Part shown: piece by piece, positions 1-5,995 of the stretch
How the letters are laid out: each line of letters begins with the position of its first letter
How positions within the stretch are numbered: the first letter of the stretch is position 1
Source: a virus
DNA: 23,995 nucleotides
Strand: one strand, 5' to 3'
IMG/VR virus record: IMGVR_UViG_3300015263_001609
Coordinates: 1 to 23,995 of that record
Position numbers and translations under genes: made by a program
The notes under the pieces: generated by a model
Told to the model about the DNA's origin: nothing
The model's input: only the letters and a program-made list of their open reading frames with translations
Databases searched by the model: none

Positions 1-254
1 CTGAGCGCGCTGAGCGGGAGAAGATTGCCGCCGCTGAGCGCGCCCGGGAGGAAGAGCGTCAGCGCCAGGCTGAGGCTCAGCGCAAGGAAGAGGAAGCTGC
101 CAAGGCTCGAGAGGCCGACAAGAAGCATCGCGGCAAGGTCAACAAGGCTGCAAAAGAGGCGATCATAGCCCTTGGCATTGAAGCAGTGCAGGCTCAGGCC
201 GTTGTTGAGGCCATTGTTCGCGGATCGATTCCAAACGTATCAATCAAATATTAG
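1..254 (+). CDS. Coiled-coil phage protein, C-terminal part (5' end outside window)
   Basis: The reading frame is open from the window edge (first full codon at base 3) to TAG at 252-254. The visible 83 residues begin with a charged, Arg/Glu/Ala-rich stretch (ERAEREKIAAAERAREE and onward) that should form a long helix or coiled coil. It ends in a more ordered tail, KHRGKVNKAAKEAIIALGIE, followed by the terminus IPNVSIKY. From memory, similar tails (a KHR motif, a short helical part, an IPHVSI-type end) occur in phage proteins encoded beside recombination nucleases, which fits the YqaJ-type exonuclease 420 bases downstream. No catalytic motif is visible. The N-terminal length is unknown, so no function is assigned. 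The stop lies two bases before the next ATG, so the genes are probably co-translated. Confidence 0.75.
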   Translation, partial: ERAEREKIAAAERAREEERQRQAEAQRKEEEAAKAREADKKHRGKVNKAAKEAIIALGIEAVQAQAVVEAIVRGSIPNVSIKY

Positions 255-256
255 AT

Positions 257-469
257 ATGGCTAATATTAAAAAATGTGAATGGTGTGGCAAGGAAATGAC
301 GCGAACCAAGCCGGATGGTAGCGTTATCCCGATACAAATCTGGTCGCGCAAGAAATATTGCGATGGAGGAGCCTGTAAAAGTCGCGCCTTTGAGGCGAGA
401 AGGATCAGGAAGCAAAGGATTGCTCCCGATTTCTCGAAGATTGATAAATTTATACGAGGAACACTCTAA
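257..469 (+). CDS. Small zinc-finger-like protein (70 aa)
   Basis: This short basic protein has a CEWC pair at residues 7-10 and a second pair, C35 and C40 (KKYCDGGACKSRAFEARR). That is the usual layout of a small treble-clef or zinc-ribbon finger whose second half runs into an Arg-rich helix. Such proteins usually bind nucleic acid or a protein partner. The C-terminal 20 residues are polar with no recognisable fold. Its position between a coiled-coil protein and a recombination exonuclease suggests an accessory role in DNA metabolism, but this is inference only. ATG at 257 follows the upstream stop by two bases, and the TAA overlaps the next ATG by one base (TAATG at 467-471), suggesting translational coupling. 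Confidence 0.75.
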   Translation: MANIKKCEWCGKEMTRTKPDGSVIPIQIWSRKKYCDGGACKSRAFEARRIRKQRIAPDFSKIDKFIRGTL

Positions 470-678
470 TGATCATAACTAATCGGTTCGAGGGGTCTGG
501 AAGGCCAGGTATTCATCGAAATTGTCCGAAGTGCGGTTTCTGGCAGGCGATCCCGTGCGGAACGAAAATCATTCTTGAATCCCATCGATGTCCACATCAT
601 AAAAATGATCCGAAAGGACAACTTTCGTCGTATAGCGTCAAGAATGTCCAATATATCGACAATCCTGGAAAACCATGA
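469..678 (+). CDS. Small Cys/His-rich protein (69 aa), probable zinc ribbon
   Basis: The protein carries CPKC at residues 19-22 and CPHH at 41-44, with an extra Cys at 30. This is a CxxC...CxxH arrangement able to hold one zinc ion. The rest is short, hydrophilic and without a domain I recognise. It overlaps the previous gene by one base and the exonuclease gene by four (ATGA at 675-678), so these three genes form one tightly coupled unit. It is the second cysteine-rich mini-protein directly upstream of the exonuclease. A role in DNA binding or as a cofactor is possible, but nothing in the sequence proves it. Confidence 0.7.
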   Translation: MIITNRFEGSGRPGIHRNCPKCGFWQAIPCGTKIILESHRCPHHKNDPKGQLSSYSVKNVQYIDNPGKP

Positions 679-1286
679 TCATCGAAGACTTCGAACAGGG
701 ATCTCCTGAGTGGATTAAGGCTAGGCTTGGGATTCCGACCGCCAGCGAGTTCAGCAAAATCGTGACATCCAGAGGTGCGCCATCGGATTCTGTCGGCGAT
801 TATATGAATACTCTTCTGGCCGAATGGTACACGCAGAAAGCTGTCGACGACTTCATCAGCAACTGGATGAAACGCGGGAATGAACTCGAGCCGGATGCTG
901 CCAATGAGTATGCTTGGCGCCGTGATGTGGATCCAGAAAAAGTTGGTATCTGCTACCTGGACGAACGAAAACTGATCGCCTGCTCTCCTGATAGGTTAGT
1001 GTGTACTAACGGACTTCTGGAGATTAAGTGTCCAAAGGCGAGTACAATGGTAAAGTATTTATTGGCCAAGCGAGTTCCGAGTCAATATATCCCGCAGATT
1101 CAGGGTCAGCTTTGGATCACTGGTCGCGAATGGTGCGACTTCATGGCTTATCATCCGGACTTCGACGATCCGTTGATTATCCGGGTAGAACGAAATGAAT
1201 TTCTGATTAACCGTATCTCAGAGGCAGTAAACAGCTTTGTAGATGAGATGCTTGAGAAGAGAGCGAAACTCAAAGAGGCAGCATGA
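675..1286 (+). CDS. YqaJ / lambda-exonuclease family recombination nuclease
   Basis: This 203-residue protein has the order of motifs of the YqaJ viral recombinase family, whose PD-(D/E)XK fold 5'-3' exonucleases produce single-stranded tails for annealing. GSPEW at 9-13 and R17-x-G19 with TAS at 22-24 form the N-terminal signature. RGNELEP at 67-73 and Y79 follow. The catalytic set is D106 (in SPDRLV), E116 and K118 (LLEIK), with the same D-x9-E-x-K spacing as lambda exonuclease D119/E129/K131. The Gln motif YIPQIQGQLWITG follows, then a short C-terminal helix. Length is close to lambda exonuclease (226). A RecT/Beta-type annealing partner is expected nearby but would lie left of the window. 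The 3' end overlaps the next ATG by four bases. Confidence 0.93.
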   Translation: MIIEDFEQGSPEWIKARLGIPTASEFSKIVTSRGAPSDSVGDYMNTLLAEWYTQKAVDDFISNWMKRGNELEPDAANEYAWRRDVDPEKVGICYLDERKLIACSPDRLVCTNGLLEIKCPKASTMVKYLLAKRVPSQYIPQIQGQLWITGREWCDFMAYHPDFDDPLIIRVERNEFLINRISEAVNSFVDEMLEKRAKLKEAA

Positions 1287-1465
1287 ATTATGAAGATTTT
1301 TTTGCTAGCAGGCGTCCTATGAGTCTCCCTGAGATTTTTGGAAGGCGTTGCGGGAAAAGTTATCTCACGAAATATGCTTTTGAATTGGCTTTTCATAATC
1401 CAGGAAAAGTTCTTGGTTATGCGGCATTAGGGATTTATTTTACTTTCGTCGTTTTAGACGATTAG
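1283..1465 (+). CDS. Hypothetical protein (60 aa)
   Basis: The gene starts inside the exonuclease stop (ATGA, 1283-1286) and ends just before the lytic transglycosylase. I do not recognise it. The N-terminal half is basic and polar, with GRRCGKS at residues 20-26, one residue too short for a Walker A motif (GxxxxGK[ST]). The C-terminal part (HNPGKVLGYAALGIYFTFVVLDD) contains one hydrophobic stretch that could be a short membrane helix ending in two acidic residues. Tight coupling on both sides argues that it is expressed. Confidence 0.55.
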   Translation: MNYEDFFASRRPMSLPEIFGRRCGKSYLTKYAFELAFHNPGKVLGYAALGIYFTFVVLDD

Positions 1466-1470
1466 GAGGA
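1464..1470 (+). promoter_or_regulatory. Strong Shine-Dalgarno site (AGGAGGA) of the lytic transglycosylase
   Basis: AGGAGGA lies three bases before GTG at 1474. An ATG at 1472 in another frame runs straight into TGA (ATGTGA), so GTG 1474 is the only useful start close to this site. The spacing is shorter than usual, but the match to the 16S anti-SD is complete. Confidence 0.7.
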
Positions 1471-1473
1471 TAT

Positions 1474-2109
1474 GTGAAAAACTATTTACTTATAGTTCTG
1501 GCAGTCAGCATCAGTTTCAACATTTTCCAATGCGCGGAAAACAGCAACTTGCGCCTGAAGCTTGCTCAGGCGTCGACACAAGCCGCATCGTATTCAGCCA
1601 TTCTCGACAAATATGATGCCGAGGAAGTCCAGCGCGAAAAGATCACAGCCACGATCCGGAATCGAAATCCTCATATTCCATCGCTTATTGCTGATCAATG
1701 GGCCGGAACGATTCAGAAGGCCAGCCGAGTATATCGAATCGATACGGATATCCTGCTCAGCTTGTACCAGGTCGAATCTGCCTTGGTGCATTATGACGCG
1801 CGCGGAAATCTGACGATCAGCAATCGCGGTGCAGGCGGATTGGGTCAGATCATGCCATTCTGGGCAAAAGCTTGTCCCCATTCTCATAGCGAAAGCGATC
1901 TCGCAAATGGCTCGGTAAACATTATGTGCTCAGCCTTCATCTTGCGTCGATACCTTGACGAAAACAGCAATAACATGTTTCTCGCTCTTACAGCTTACAA
2001 CGCCGGGCCTCGAGGTGTGCGGTTAATGGAGAAAGGTCTGGACATTACGAATAAATATGCGATCAAGATATTGACCCAATATCACGAATCGACTGGAAGG
2101 ACTTTGTAA
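1474..2109 (+). CDS. Membrane-anchored lytic transglycosylase (SLT fold)
   Basis: This 211-residue protein cleaves the beta-1,4 bond between MurNAc and GlcNAc in peptidoglycan, by family. An N-terminal hydrophobic segment (residues 4-18) acts as a signal anchor. C20 has no good lipobox (IFQC), so a lipoprotein is unlikely. A polar helical linker (22-60) leads to the SLT domain. The catalytic glutamate is E101 in YQVESAL, followed by GAGGLGQIMP at 119-128 and the substrate-binding AYNAGP at 174-179. These are the three diagnostic motifs. In T7 this activity is the N-terminal domain of internal virion protein gp16, but here it is a separate gene on the opposite strand from the virion genes. It may act in lysis or in entry; three small membrane-protein genes directly downstream favour lysis. 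Confidence 0.9.
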   Translation: MKNYLLIVLAVSISFNIFQCAENSNLRLKLAQASTQAASYSAILDKYDAEEVQREKITATIRNRNPHIPSLIADQWAGTIQKASRVYRIDTDILLSLYQVESALVHYDARGNLTISNRGAGGLGQIMPFWAKACPHSHSESDLANGSVNIMCSAFILRRYLDENSNNMFLALTAYNAGPRGVRLMEKGLDITNKYAIKILTQYHESTGRTL

Positions 2110-2111
2110 TC

Positions 2112-2339
2112 GTGGAACGGAAATTTGACTGGCTGATGCTTTCCGGGCAACTGTCACTCGCCAGTCTTATTTTCCTGTTCTGCGGATTGGCGCTTACTCC
2201 GCTTGTTCCACGCGAGCCCGCAACGACAATGGTATTTGTCTGGTTCTTTCTTGCCATTGCCTCCGGAGCCGGTGCGTGGGTAATTGAGTATTTTTATTTC
2301 AAGAAGATCGGTAAGAAACATGAATTTGGTGAAGATTGA
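2112..2339 (+). CDS. Small membrane protein with two predicted TM helices (75 aa), holin candidate
   Basis: GTG at 2112 lies two bases after the transglycosylase stop. The protein has a short charged N-terminus (MERKFDW), two hydrophobic segments (about residues 9-32 and 39-62) and a basic/acidic tail (KKIGKKHEFGED). Size and topology are those of a class II holin, and the position directly after a cell-wall hydrolase supports a role in membrane permeabilisation. No sequence family is recognised, so the holin call is inferred from topology and context. A better-supported holin candidate sits in the minus-strand lysis module at 5756-5995. Confidence 0.6.
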   Translation: MERKFDWLMLSGQLSLASLIFLFCGLALTPLVPREPATTMVFVWFFLAIASGAGAWVIEYFYFKKIGKKHEFGED

Positions 2340-2475
2340 CCGTATTTTTGGAAATCTCGCTTTCTGTGTTTATGTTATTGGAGGAATAGTCGAGATTTAT
2401 TTTAACTCCTGGCTGACTATCCCGTATCTTGTCATGGTCATCCAGGCATGGAAATACAGGAGAATAAACGGATGA
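2320..2475 (+). CDS. Small membrane protein (51 aa)
   Basis: I chose ATG 2320, inside the end of the preceding gene, rather than the upstream TTG 2284, because the extra residues from TTG would overlap the upstream gene by 56 bases. The product MNLVKIDRIFGNLAF and onward is hydrophobic over about residues 11-28 and 31-45, with a basic C-terminal WKYRRING that should stay in the cytoplasm. It may be a second small holin-like or antiholin-like protein. No homologue is recognised. The stop overlaps the next ATG (ATGA, 2472-2475). Confidence 0.5.
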   Translation: MNLVKIDRIFGNLAFCVYVIGGIVEIYFNSWLTIPYLVMVIQAWKYRRING

Positions 2476-2903
2476 GAAACCTGAAACCTGCGACGATTGC
2501 TTTTATTGCATTTATGGTCTTGATAATTCTGGCCTTGTTTGTTCAACAAAATGCGAAAGCGAATTTCGACTCACGAAAGAAAATAACTTATACCTGTTCT
2601 AATTACCTTGTTCCGAACTATAAGATTACTGTCTCTGGCTATCTTGCCACTGGGAAAGCGCTCGTTACGATAGCCTACAAAGATAAGGTCAAGAAATCTC
2701 CTGCTGAAATGCAATTATATAGTCCTCCGAATGAAGCAAAGACTTTTCACCGATTCGGTTTCGATATGAAGAAAGACGGGAATTACATGTTCCTGATATC
2801 CGTCAATACCGGGACCAGAGAAGCGACGATATTTTGCTTTCCGAAGCTTGGTCAGCGCCGAGGCGATCCAATCTTCTACATGAATTGTTCTACTTATTTT
2901 TGA
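2472..2903 (+). CDS. Membrane-anchored or exported protein of unknown function (143 aa)
   Basis: ATG 2472 is preferred over ATG 2448 because AGGAGA at 2458-2463 lies eight bases before it and its ATGA overlaps the previous stop. Residues 8-27 form one hydrophobic helix behind basic residues, typical of a signal anchor or an uncleaved signal peptide. The remaining 115 residues are beta-rich and polar with three cysteines (in TYTCSNY, IFCFP and MNCSTY), which could form a disulfide if the domain is periplasmic. No family is recognised. It ends in a 14-base convergent overlap with the phosphoesterase gene on the other strand. Confidence 0.6.
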   Translation: MRNLKPATIAFIAFMVLIILALFVQQNAKANFDSRKKITYTCSNYLVPNYKITVSGYLATGKALVTIAYKDKVKKSPAEMQLYSPPNEAKTFHRFGFDMKKDGNYMFLISVNTGTREATIFCFPKLGQRRGDPIFYMNCSTYF

Positions 2904-4071
2904 GTAGGATTCTCGGATAGGTAATTGTTCTATTCACAATGCCTCCGTTTCTATGATAAGTTAGGACGGAGGCGGACTGATCTGAAGTCAGATAGCCATT
3001 TTCAAAATGCCATGCGTCCGCTGTAGCCAATACCTGGAATATCTCAACAAGCACTCCGCTAAGTTCAATAAGTCTTGCATGATGTAAATGACCTGATACC
3101 ACGTGAGAGAAAGACGCATTCCCATGTTCTTTTCTGAACAAACTTACAGCCAGGTTTGCCTTATCTTGATCTTTCAGTTTGTCTCCATGGGTAAAAATAA
3201 TATTGTTGGCCCCGAAAGTGTATTGCATGTGTTTGCTTGTATTATCCAGTACATCTACTCTTGGCTCATTCTCGTAAGCAATGGCAATGCTTTTTGCCAG
3301 CAGGAGTTCAAGAGTCTCTGAATGATTTCCTCGGATACAAACAAATATGACTTTCTGATATTTCTTTAGCATCCGGTCTATCATAGTTCTAATCATTAAT
3401 GTGGCATGATCCCATGCTCGACCAAGACGCCCATCCCAGTCAACAATATGACCGCTTCCTGGAGTAACTGGCCTCAGAGAATCGCTGTGAAAAAGGTCTC
3501 CTGTTGTACATAGGATTCCCGTATTGGCTTTCGGAGAGCGGTTTACCAGATCAGTAGTTGCATCCAGATGGCGTTCACAGGCGATATCAAGATCCCAGTC
3601 ATTCTTAACTTCACCGGCCCATGCGTACATATTCAGATGCGGGTCTCCAAGAATATAGGCATTCATCAAATCATCTGATTGCTGCGGAGGAATCTTTGCC
3701 GGTTTGTAACGAGGAAGATTGAGTGACTCCACTATATCCTCGATTTTTTCTTTTAATTGTTCTGGATCAATCTGGGATTTCACCCATTGGCCTTTTACGT
3801 TTCCATCCTGATCATAATAAGTAGAAGCGCCTTTAACGAGAAATCCGGGCGGAACGGATCGAACCATATCATAATCTGGAGCGTAACCTTGCTTCGCGGC
3901 TCGTTTTGATAGTCTTTCATTTGATCGCGCAATCGCGGTATGGCTGATACCGAATTCCCTAGCCGCAGACCGAATTCCTATTTTCATCGACCGAATGTAA
4001 TATTCCCATTGCTTATCGGTTGCATACTGCTGAAGATTATAATCGATAATATTCTTAAGCTTGTTTGTCAT
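2890..4071 (-). CDS. Calcineurin-like metallophosphoesterase with N-terminal helix-turn-helix
   Basis: The C-terminal two thirds carry the full metallophosphoesterase motif set: GDPH (142-145), GDLFHSD (191-197), RGNHSE (247-252), THGD (294-297) and GHLHH (327-331). These bind two metal ions and hydrolyse phosphomono- or diesters; the GD.H...GD...GNH...GHxH order also fits Mre11/SbcD-type nucleases. The N-terminal 60 residues contain a probable helix-turn-helix (about 32-52, SAAREFGISHTAIARSNERL), and a polar linker joins the two parts. An HTH in front suggests a nucleic-acid substrate, though the substrate is unknown. This is the last gene of the long minus-strand block, and its end overlaps the plus-strand block by 14 bases. 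ATG 4071 overlaps the end of the protease gene by 17 bases. Confidence 0.88.
   Translation of the reverse strand: MTNKLKNIIDYNLQQYATDKQWEYYIRSMKIGIRSAAREFGISHTAIARSNERLSKRAAKQGYAPDYDMVRSVPPGFLVKGASTYYDQDGNVKGQWVKSQIDPEQLKEKIEDIVESLNLPRYKPAKIPPQQSDDLMNAYILGDPHLNMYAWAGEVKNDWDLDIACERHLDATTDLVNRSPKANTGILCTTGDLFHSDSLRPVTPGSGHIVDWDGRLGRAWDHATLMIRTMIDRMLKKYQKVIFVCIRGNHSETLELLLAKSIAIAYENEPRVDVLDNTSKHMQYTFGANNIIFTHGDKLKDQDKANLAVSLFRKEHGNASFSHVVSGHLHHARLIELSGVLVEIFQVLATADAWHFENGYLTSDQSASVLTYHRNGGIVNRTITYPRILLKNK
2941..2973. repeat. Inverted repeat with 8-bp perfect arms near the convergent gene ends
   Basis: GCCTCCGT at 2941-2948 and ACGGAGGC at 2966-2973 are perfect complements with a 17-base spacer. 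The repeat lies inside the 3' end of the phosphoesterase gene and 38 bases beyond the stop of the last plus-strand gene. There is no T-run after either arm, so it is not a classical rho-independent terminator. It could pause transcription or protect a 3' end. Confidence 0.35.
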
Positions 4072-4504
4072 TGTCCTGCCTCTTTTTAACTTTTCTGAAT
4101 GATTTTGTCTCTATTTTCCCTCCAGTACCTGTATCATGCTCTTTTGCTGCCAGCAGAGCTTCATGTGTTGTATGGCCATGGTAAAGCGCACCAAGAGCAA
4201 CCGTGGCTCCTGAACCGATTGCGTAATATTTTGCGAGAATAGGTACTGGGAACATGTTGTCATCCCAGTATTCCATCTTTCCATCCGGATAAAGAACGAT
4301 CGCTTCAAACTCATTGATGTCCGGTTTATCGTTATCTTTATTGTTGAACCAGGAAACAAACTTTGCCCCGGCAGTTTCATCTCCGGCAAATCCTATTATG
4401 TATTTCGAGGTCTTGAATATCTTGCGAGTCGGCGTCGAGTACGAGTCGTTCGTGCTCTGCGAGTCTGCCGACATACTATCATGATTACAAGCGATAGTAG
4501 TCAT
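4055..4504 (-). CDS. HslV-like (proteasome beta-type) Ntn-hydrolase
   Basis: I chose ATG 4504 because it places threonines directly after Met: MTTIACNHDSMSADSQ, the same start as HslV (MTTIVSV...AGDGQ). After Met removal the first Thr would be the N-terminal nucleophile. D14 and K28 sit where HslV has D17 and K33. Further family marks are YIIGFAGDETAGA and the YAIGSGATVALGAL segment. At 149 residues it is somewhat shorter than HslV (about 175) and ends in a basic tail (KSFRKVKKRQDNDKQA). No HslU ATPase gene is visible in the window, so it may act alone, use host HslU, or process a phage protein. Similar stand-alone HslV-like genes occur in other phages. It starts two bases after the Rz1-like stop and overlaps the phosphoesterase gene by 17 bases. 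Confidence 0.82.
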   Translation of the reverse strand: MTTIACNHDSMSADSQSTNDSYSTPTRKIFKTSKYIIGFAGDETAGAKFVSWFNNKDNDKPDINEFEAIVLYPDGKMEYWDDNMFPVPILAKYYAIGSGATVALGALYHGHTTHEALLAAKEHDTGTGGKIETKSFRKVKKRQDNDKQA

Positions 4505-4506
4505 GG

Positions 4507-4749
4507 TTACCTGTTGTTCAGAGATTTCAACGCATCCTTGTCTGCGTAGCATTTCTTGAGCGCTTTCCCTCGCTGATCTGCGAGATCTACCGCATCTCTG
4601 AATGTTGGTTTAGATTGGGTTAGGACAGGATATTCACCTTTTTGTATAAGGTGTTCTGGAACGCTACACGTAGGCGCGACACTAACGCAGGACGTTAGAA
4701 AGGGCGTCAGGCATAACGGTATCAGCACAGCCAGTCGGATCTTTGGCAT
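4507..4749 (-). CDS. Rz1: Rz1-like outer-membrane spanin lipoprotein
   Basis: This 80-residue protein has a lipoprotein signal: basic start (MPKIR), hydrophobic core and lipobox LTSC with C21 as the lipidated residue, leaving a mature chain of 60 residues. The start is embedded in another frame within the 3' end of the Rz-like gene (68-base overlap, 4682-4749), the usual arrangement of Rz/Rz1 pairs. It should sit in the outer membrane and bind the Rz-like protein across the periplasm to fuse inner and outer membranes at the last step of lysis. C28 and C47 may give a disulfide. The mature part is less proline-rich than lambda Rz1, so the call rests on lipobox plus gene overlap. Confidence 0.85.
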   Translation of the reverse strand: MPKIRLAVLIPLCLTPFLTSCVSVAPTCSVPEHLIQKGEYPVLTQSKPTFRDAVDLADQRGKALKKCYADKDALKSLNNR

Positions 4750-4972
4750 TTGCGATTACCTCTTTGTTGATGCGTCGTTGCTCTTCGAGTTTCTTTTCCT
4801 TGGCTTGAAGCTCGATTGTGGCTTTCGTGATTTTTTCCTGATACTTAATCTGTTCCTGCGCAAGCTTAAGCGCGACTCGTTTCGATCCATTATGGCTCCC
4901 AACGAAGTAAAGGCCGGCGCAGAGAGCCAAGGCTGCAATAGCGATGGCAACATATTTATAGATCATGCTCAT
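4682..4972 (-). CDS. Rz: Rz-like inner-membrane spanin
   Basis: I chose ATG 4972, which follows AGGTGAG, over GTG 4981 (no SD) and ATG 4966. The product has an N-terminal membrane anchor (IYKYVAIAIAALALCAGLYF), then a charged helical periplasmic part (KLAQEQIKYQEKITKATIEL and onward) rich in Lys/Glu/Gln with coiled-coil character, ending in a short polar tail. That is the layout of i-spanins such as lambda Rz; at 96 residues it is shorter than lambda Rz (153). It overlaps the upstream membrane-protein gene by 17 bases and contains the start of the Rz1-like gene in another frame. Confidence 0.85.
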   Translation of the reverse strand: MSMIYKYVAIAIAALALCAGLYFVGSHNGSKRVALKLAQEQIKYQEKITKATIELQAKEKKLEEQRRINKEVIANAKDPTGCADTVMPDALSNVLR

Positions 4973-5192
4973 CTTTCTCACCTATCGGCCCTTTGGTTTC
5001 ATATCGAAGATATGCGACCAAGCCGTTCAGAATCATGCGTATTGCCATATAGACACCAACTTTCAAACCAAGTTGCTCGGGCGAGTATAAGACAAAGATA
5101 GTTCCAACGACATCCAGAATCTGGCTCAACGCGGCGAGATCCAGAGTGCGCGACTTCTTGATAAAGCCTTTGTATTTCAATTTACCCTCCAT
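4956..5192 (-). CDS. Small phage membrane protein (78 aa), holin-like
   Basis: A basic N-terminus (KLKYKGFIKKSRT) precedes a hydrophobic stretch (about residues 17-36, LDLAALSQILDVVGTIFVLY), a short polar turn with SPEQLG, a second hydrophobic stretch (about 43-60) and a charged tail (ETKGPIGEKDEHDL). The layout, including the xPEQ turn and an end like LRYETKGPIG, resembles small phage proteins annotated as holins that lie between endolysin and Rz. With another two-helix protein upstream of the amidase, one may be holin and the other antiholin or pinholin; sequence cannot decide. It overlaps the amidase gene by 11 bases and the Rz-like gene by 17. Confidence 0.65.
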   Translation of the reverse strand: MEGKLKYKGFIKKSRTLDLAALSQILDVVGTIFVLYSPEQLGLKVGVYMAIRMILNGLVAYLRYETKGPIGEKDEHDL

Positions 5193-5766
5193 CGAGATCG
5201 CCTACAGGCCGAGCCATTAAATCCCTTAACTTGTCCCATGGCAATCGACCTGGGTCTCCGGTCCGATCATCTCCCTGAGCGCTTGGATAAGTAGAATTCC
5301 ATAATCTTCTAATATGCTGATGAGTCGTAACTTCAGCCGGGGTAAATCTGAATTCGTCCATCAGGTAAAGGAGTAACTCAGCCAACGAATCCATCATTTT
5401 ATCAGAGAATTCATGGCCATCTGAGATAAGACCAATACCTATAAGGAATTTATTGCAGTAATTTTTTCCTCGCCATCTTGACTTTCCGGCGTGGAAAGCC
5501 TGTTTTCTCCATGGAACCAGGAGTTCAACAATACCTTCTTGATCAATCCAGATATTGTAGGAAACTCGATATTTCTCGAATATTTCCTTGACGATTCTTT
5601 CCTTATTGTACGGGTCTTCAGGGAAAGCAATTTTTCCGGAAATCTTGTGGAGACAGACTCCGAGCACGTCTTCCATATCGAGCGGTTTGTTACCTGCGTT
5701 TTGGCTATACCAGCAGCGTCGCGGTAGAAACATCTCGCCGTTTTTAACGTAAGTTTTAATCTCCAT
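5182..5766 (-). CDS. N-acetylmuramoyl-L-alanine amidase endolysin (Amidase_2 / AmpD type)
   Basis: This zinc amidase cuts the bond between MurNAc and L-Ala in peptidoglycan. Numbered from ATG 5766, the motifs are LHKISG with H40 as first zinc ligand, AFHAGKSRW (91-98), IGIGL (109-113), TTHQHIRR with H149, and RTGDPGRLPWDKL with D171 as the second-half ligand pattern (compare AmpD GHSDIAPGRKTDPG). Its 194 residues form a single catalytic domain with no cell-wall-binding domain, typical of phages of Gram-negative hosts. There is no signal peptide, so release depends on the holin. TTG 5805 would extend the protein by 13 basic residues but overlaps the upstream gene by 50 bases; ATG 5766 overlaps it by 11. 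Confidence 0.88.
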   Translation of the reverse strand: MEIKTYVKNGEMFLPRRCWYSQNAGNKPLDMEDVLGVCLHKISGKIAFPEDPYNKERIVKEIFEKYRVSYNIWIDQEGIVELLVPWRKQAFHAGKSRWRGKNYCNKFLIGIGLISDGHEFSDKMMDSLAELLLYLMDEFRFTPAEVTTHQHIRRLWNSTYPSAQGDDRTGDPGRLPWDKLRDLMARPVGDLDGG

Positions 5767-5995
5767 CTTCTTTGCTCTGGTTTTTTCTCTTTTTCCTTTC
5801 GTCAAGGGCTCCTTCTATTCTTAATCCAAGAAGGATTATTGACATTAAAGAAACAATGACGCCAAGTATCGCCGGTATCCATCCGAAATACGCAGCCCCG
5901 GCAGAACCAATACCGGTTATCGCCAACATGAATTCAAAAACATGGTGATGATGTTGGTTAAAAGATGAAATTACTTGGCTTATCTGATGATTCAT
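5756..5995 (-). CDS. Probable class II holin (79 aa, two TM helices)
   Basis: The protein has a polar N-terminus with four histidines in a row (residues 15-18), two hydrophobic segments (about 21-40 and 43-59) separated by a tight GW-P turn, and a strongly charged C-terminus (DERKKRKNQSKEDGD). This is the classic layout of class II holins such as T7 gp17.5. Its place after the tail fibre and directly before the amidase is also T7-like. It should accumulate in the inner membrane and open it to release the endolysin. The ATG overlaps the upstream stop by four bases. Confidence 0.75.
   Translation of the reverse strand: MNHQISQVISSFNQHHHHVFEFMLAITGIGSAGAAYFGWIPAILGVIVSLMSIILLGLRIEGALDERKKRKNQSKEDGD

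Noticed and set aside
1283-1465. Walker-A-like GRRCGKS in the 60-residue protein
   Set aside because: One residue short of GxxxxGK[ST] and no Walker B or ATPase fold is possible in 60 residues.
2941-2973. Rho-independent terminator for the plus-strand genes
   Set aside because: Loop of 17 bases and no T-run after the stem on either strand; it also lies within a coding region.
4505-4552. N-terminal extension of the HslV-like protein
   Set aside because: The catalytic Thr must follow the initiator Met, which only ATG 4504 provides.
4778-5101. 107-residue plus-strand ORF antisense to the Rz-like gene
   Set aside because: Opposite a well-supported spanin gene with lipobox partner; the translation has no domain and no ribosome site.
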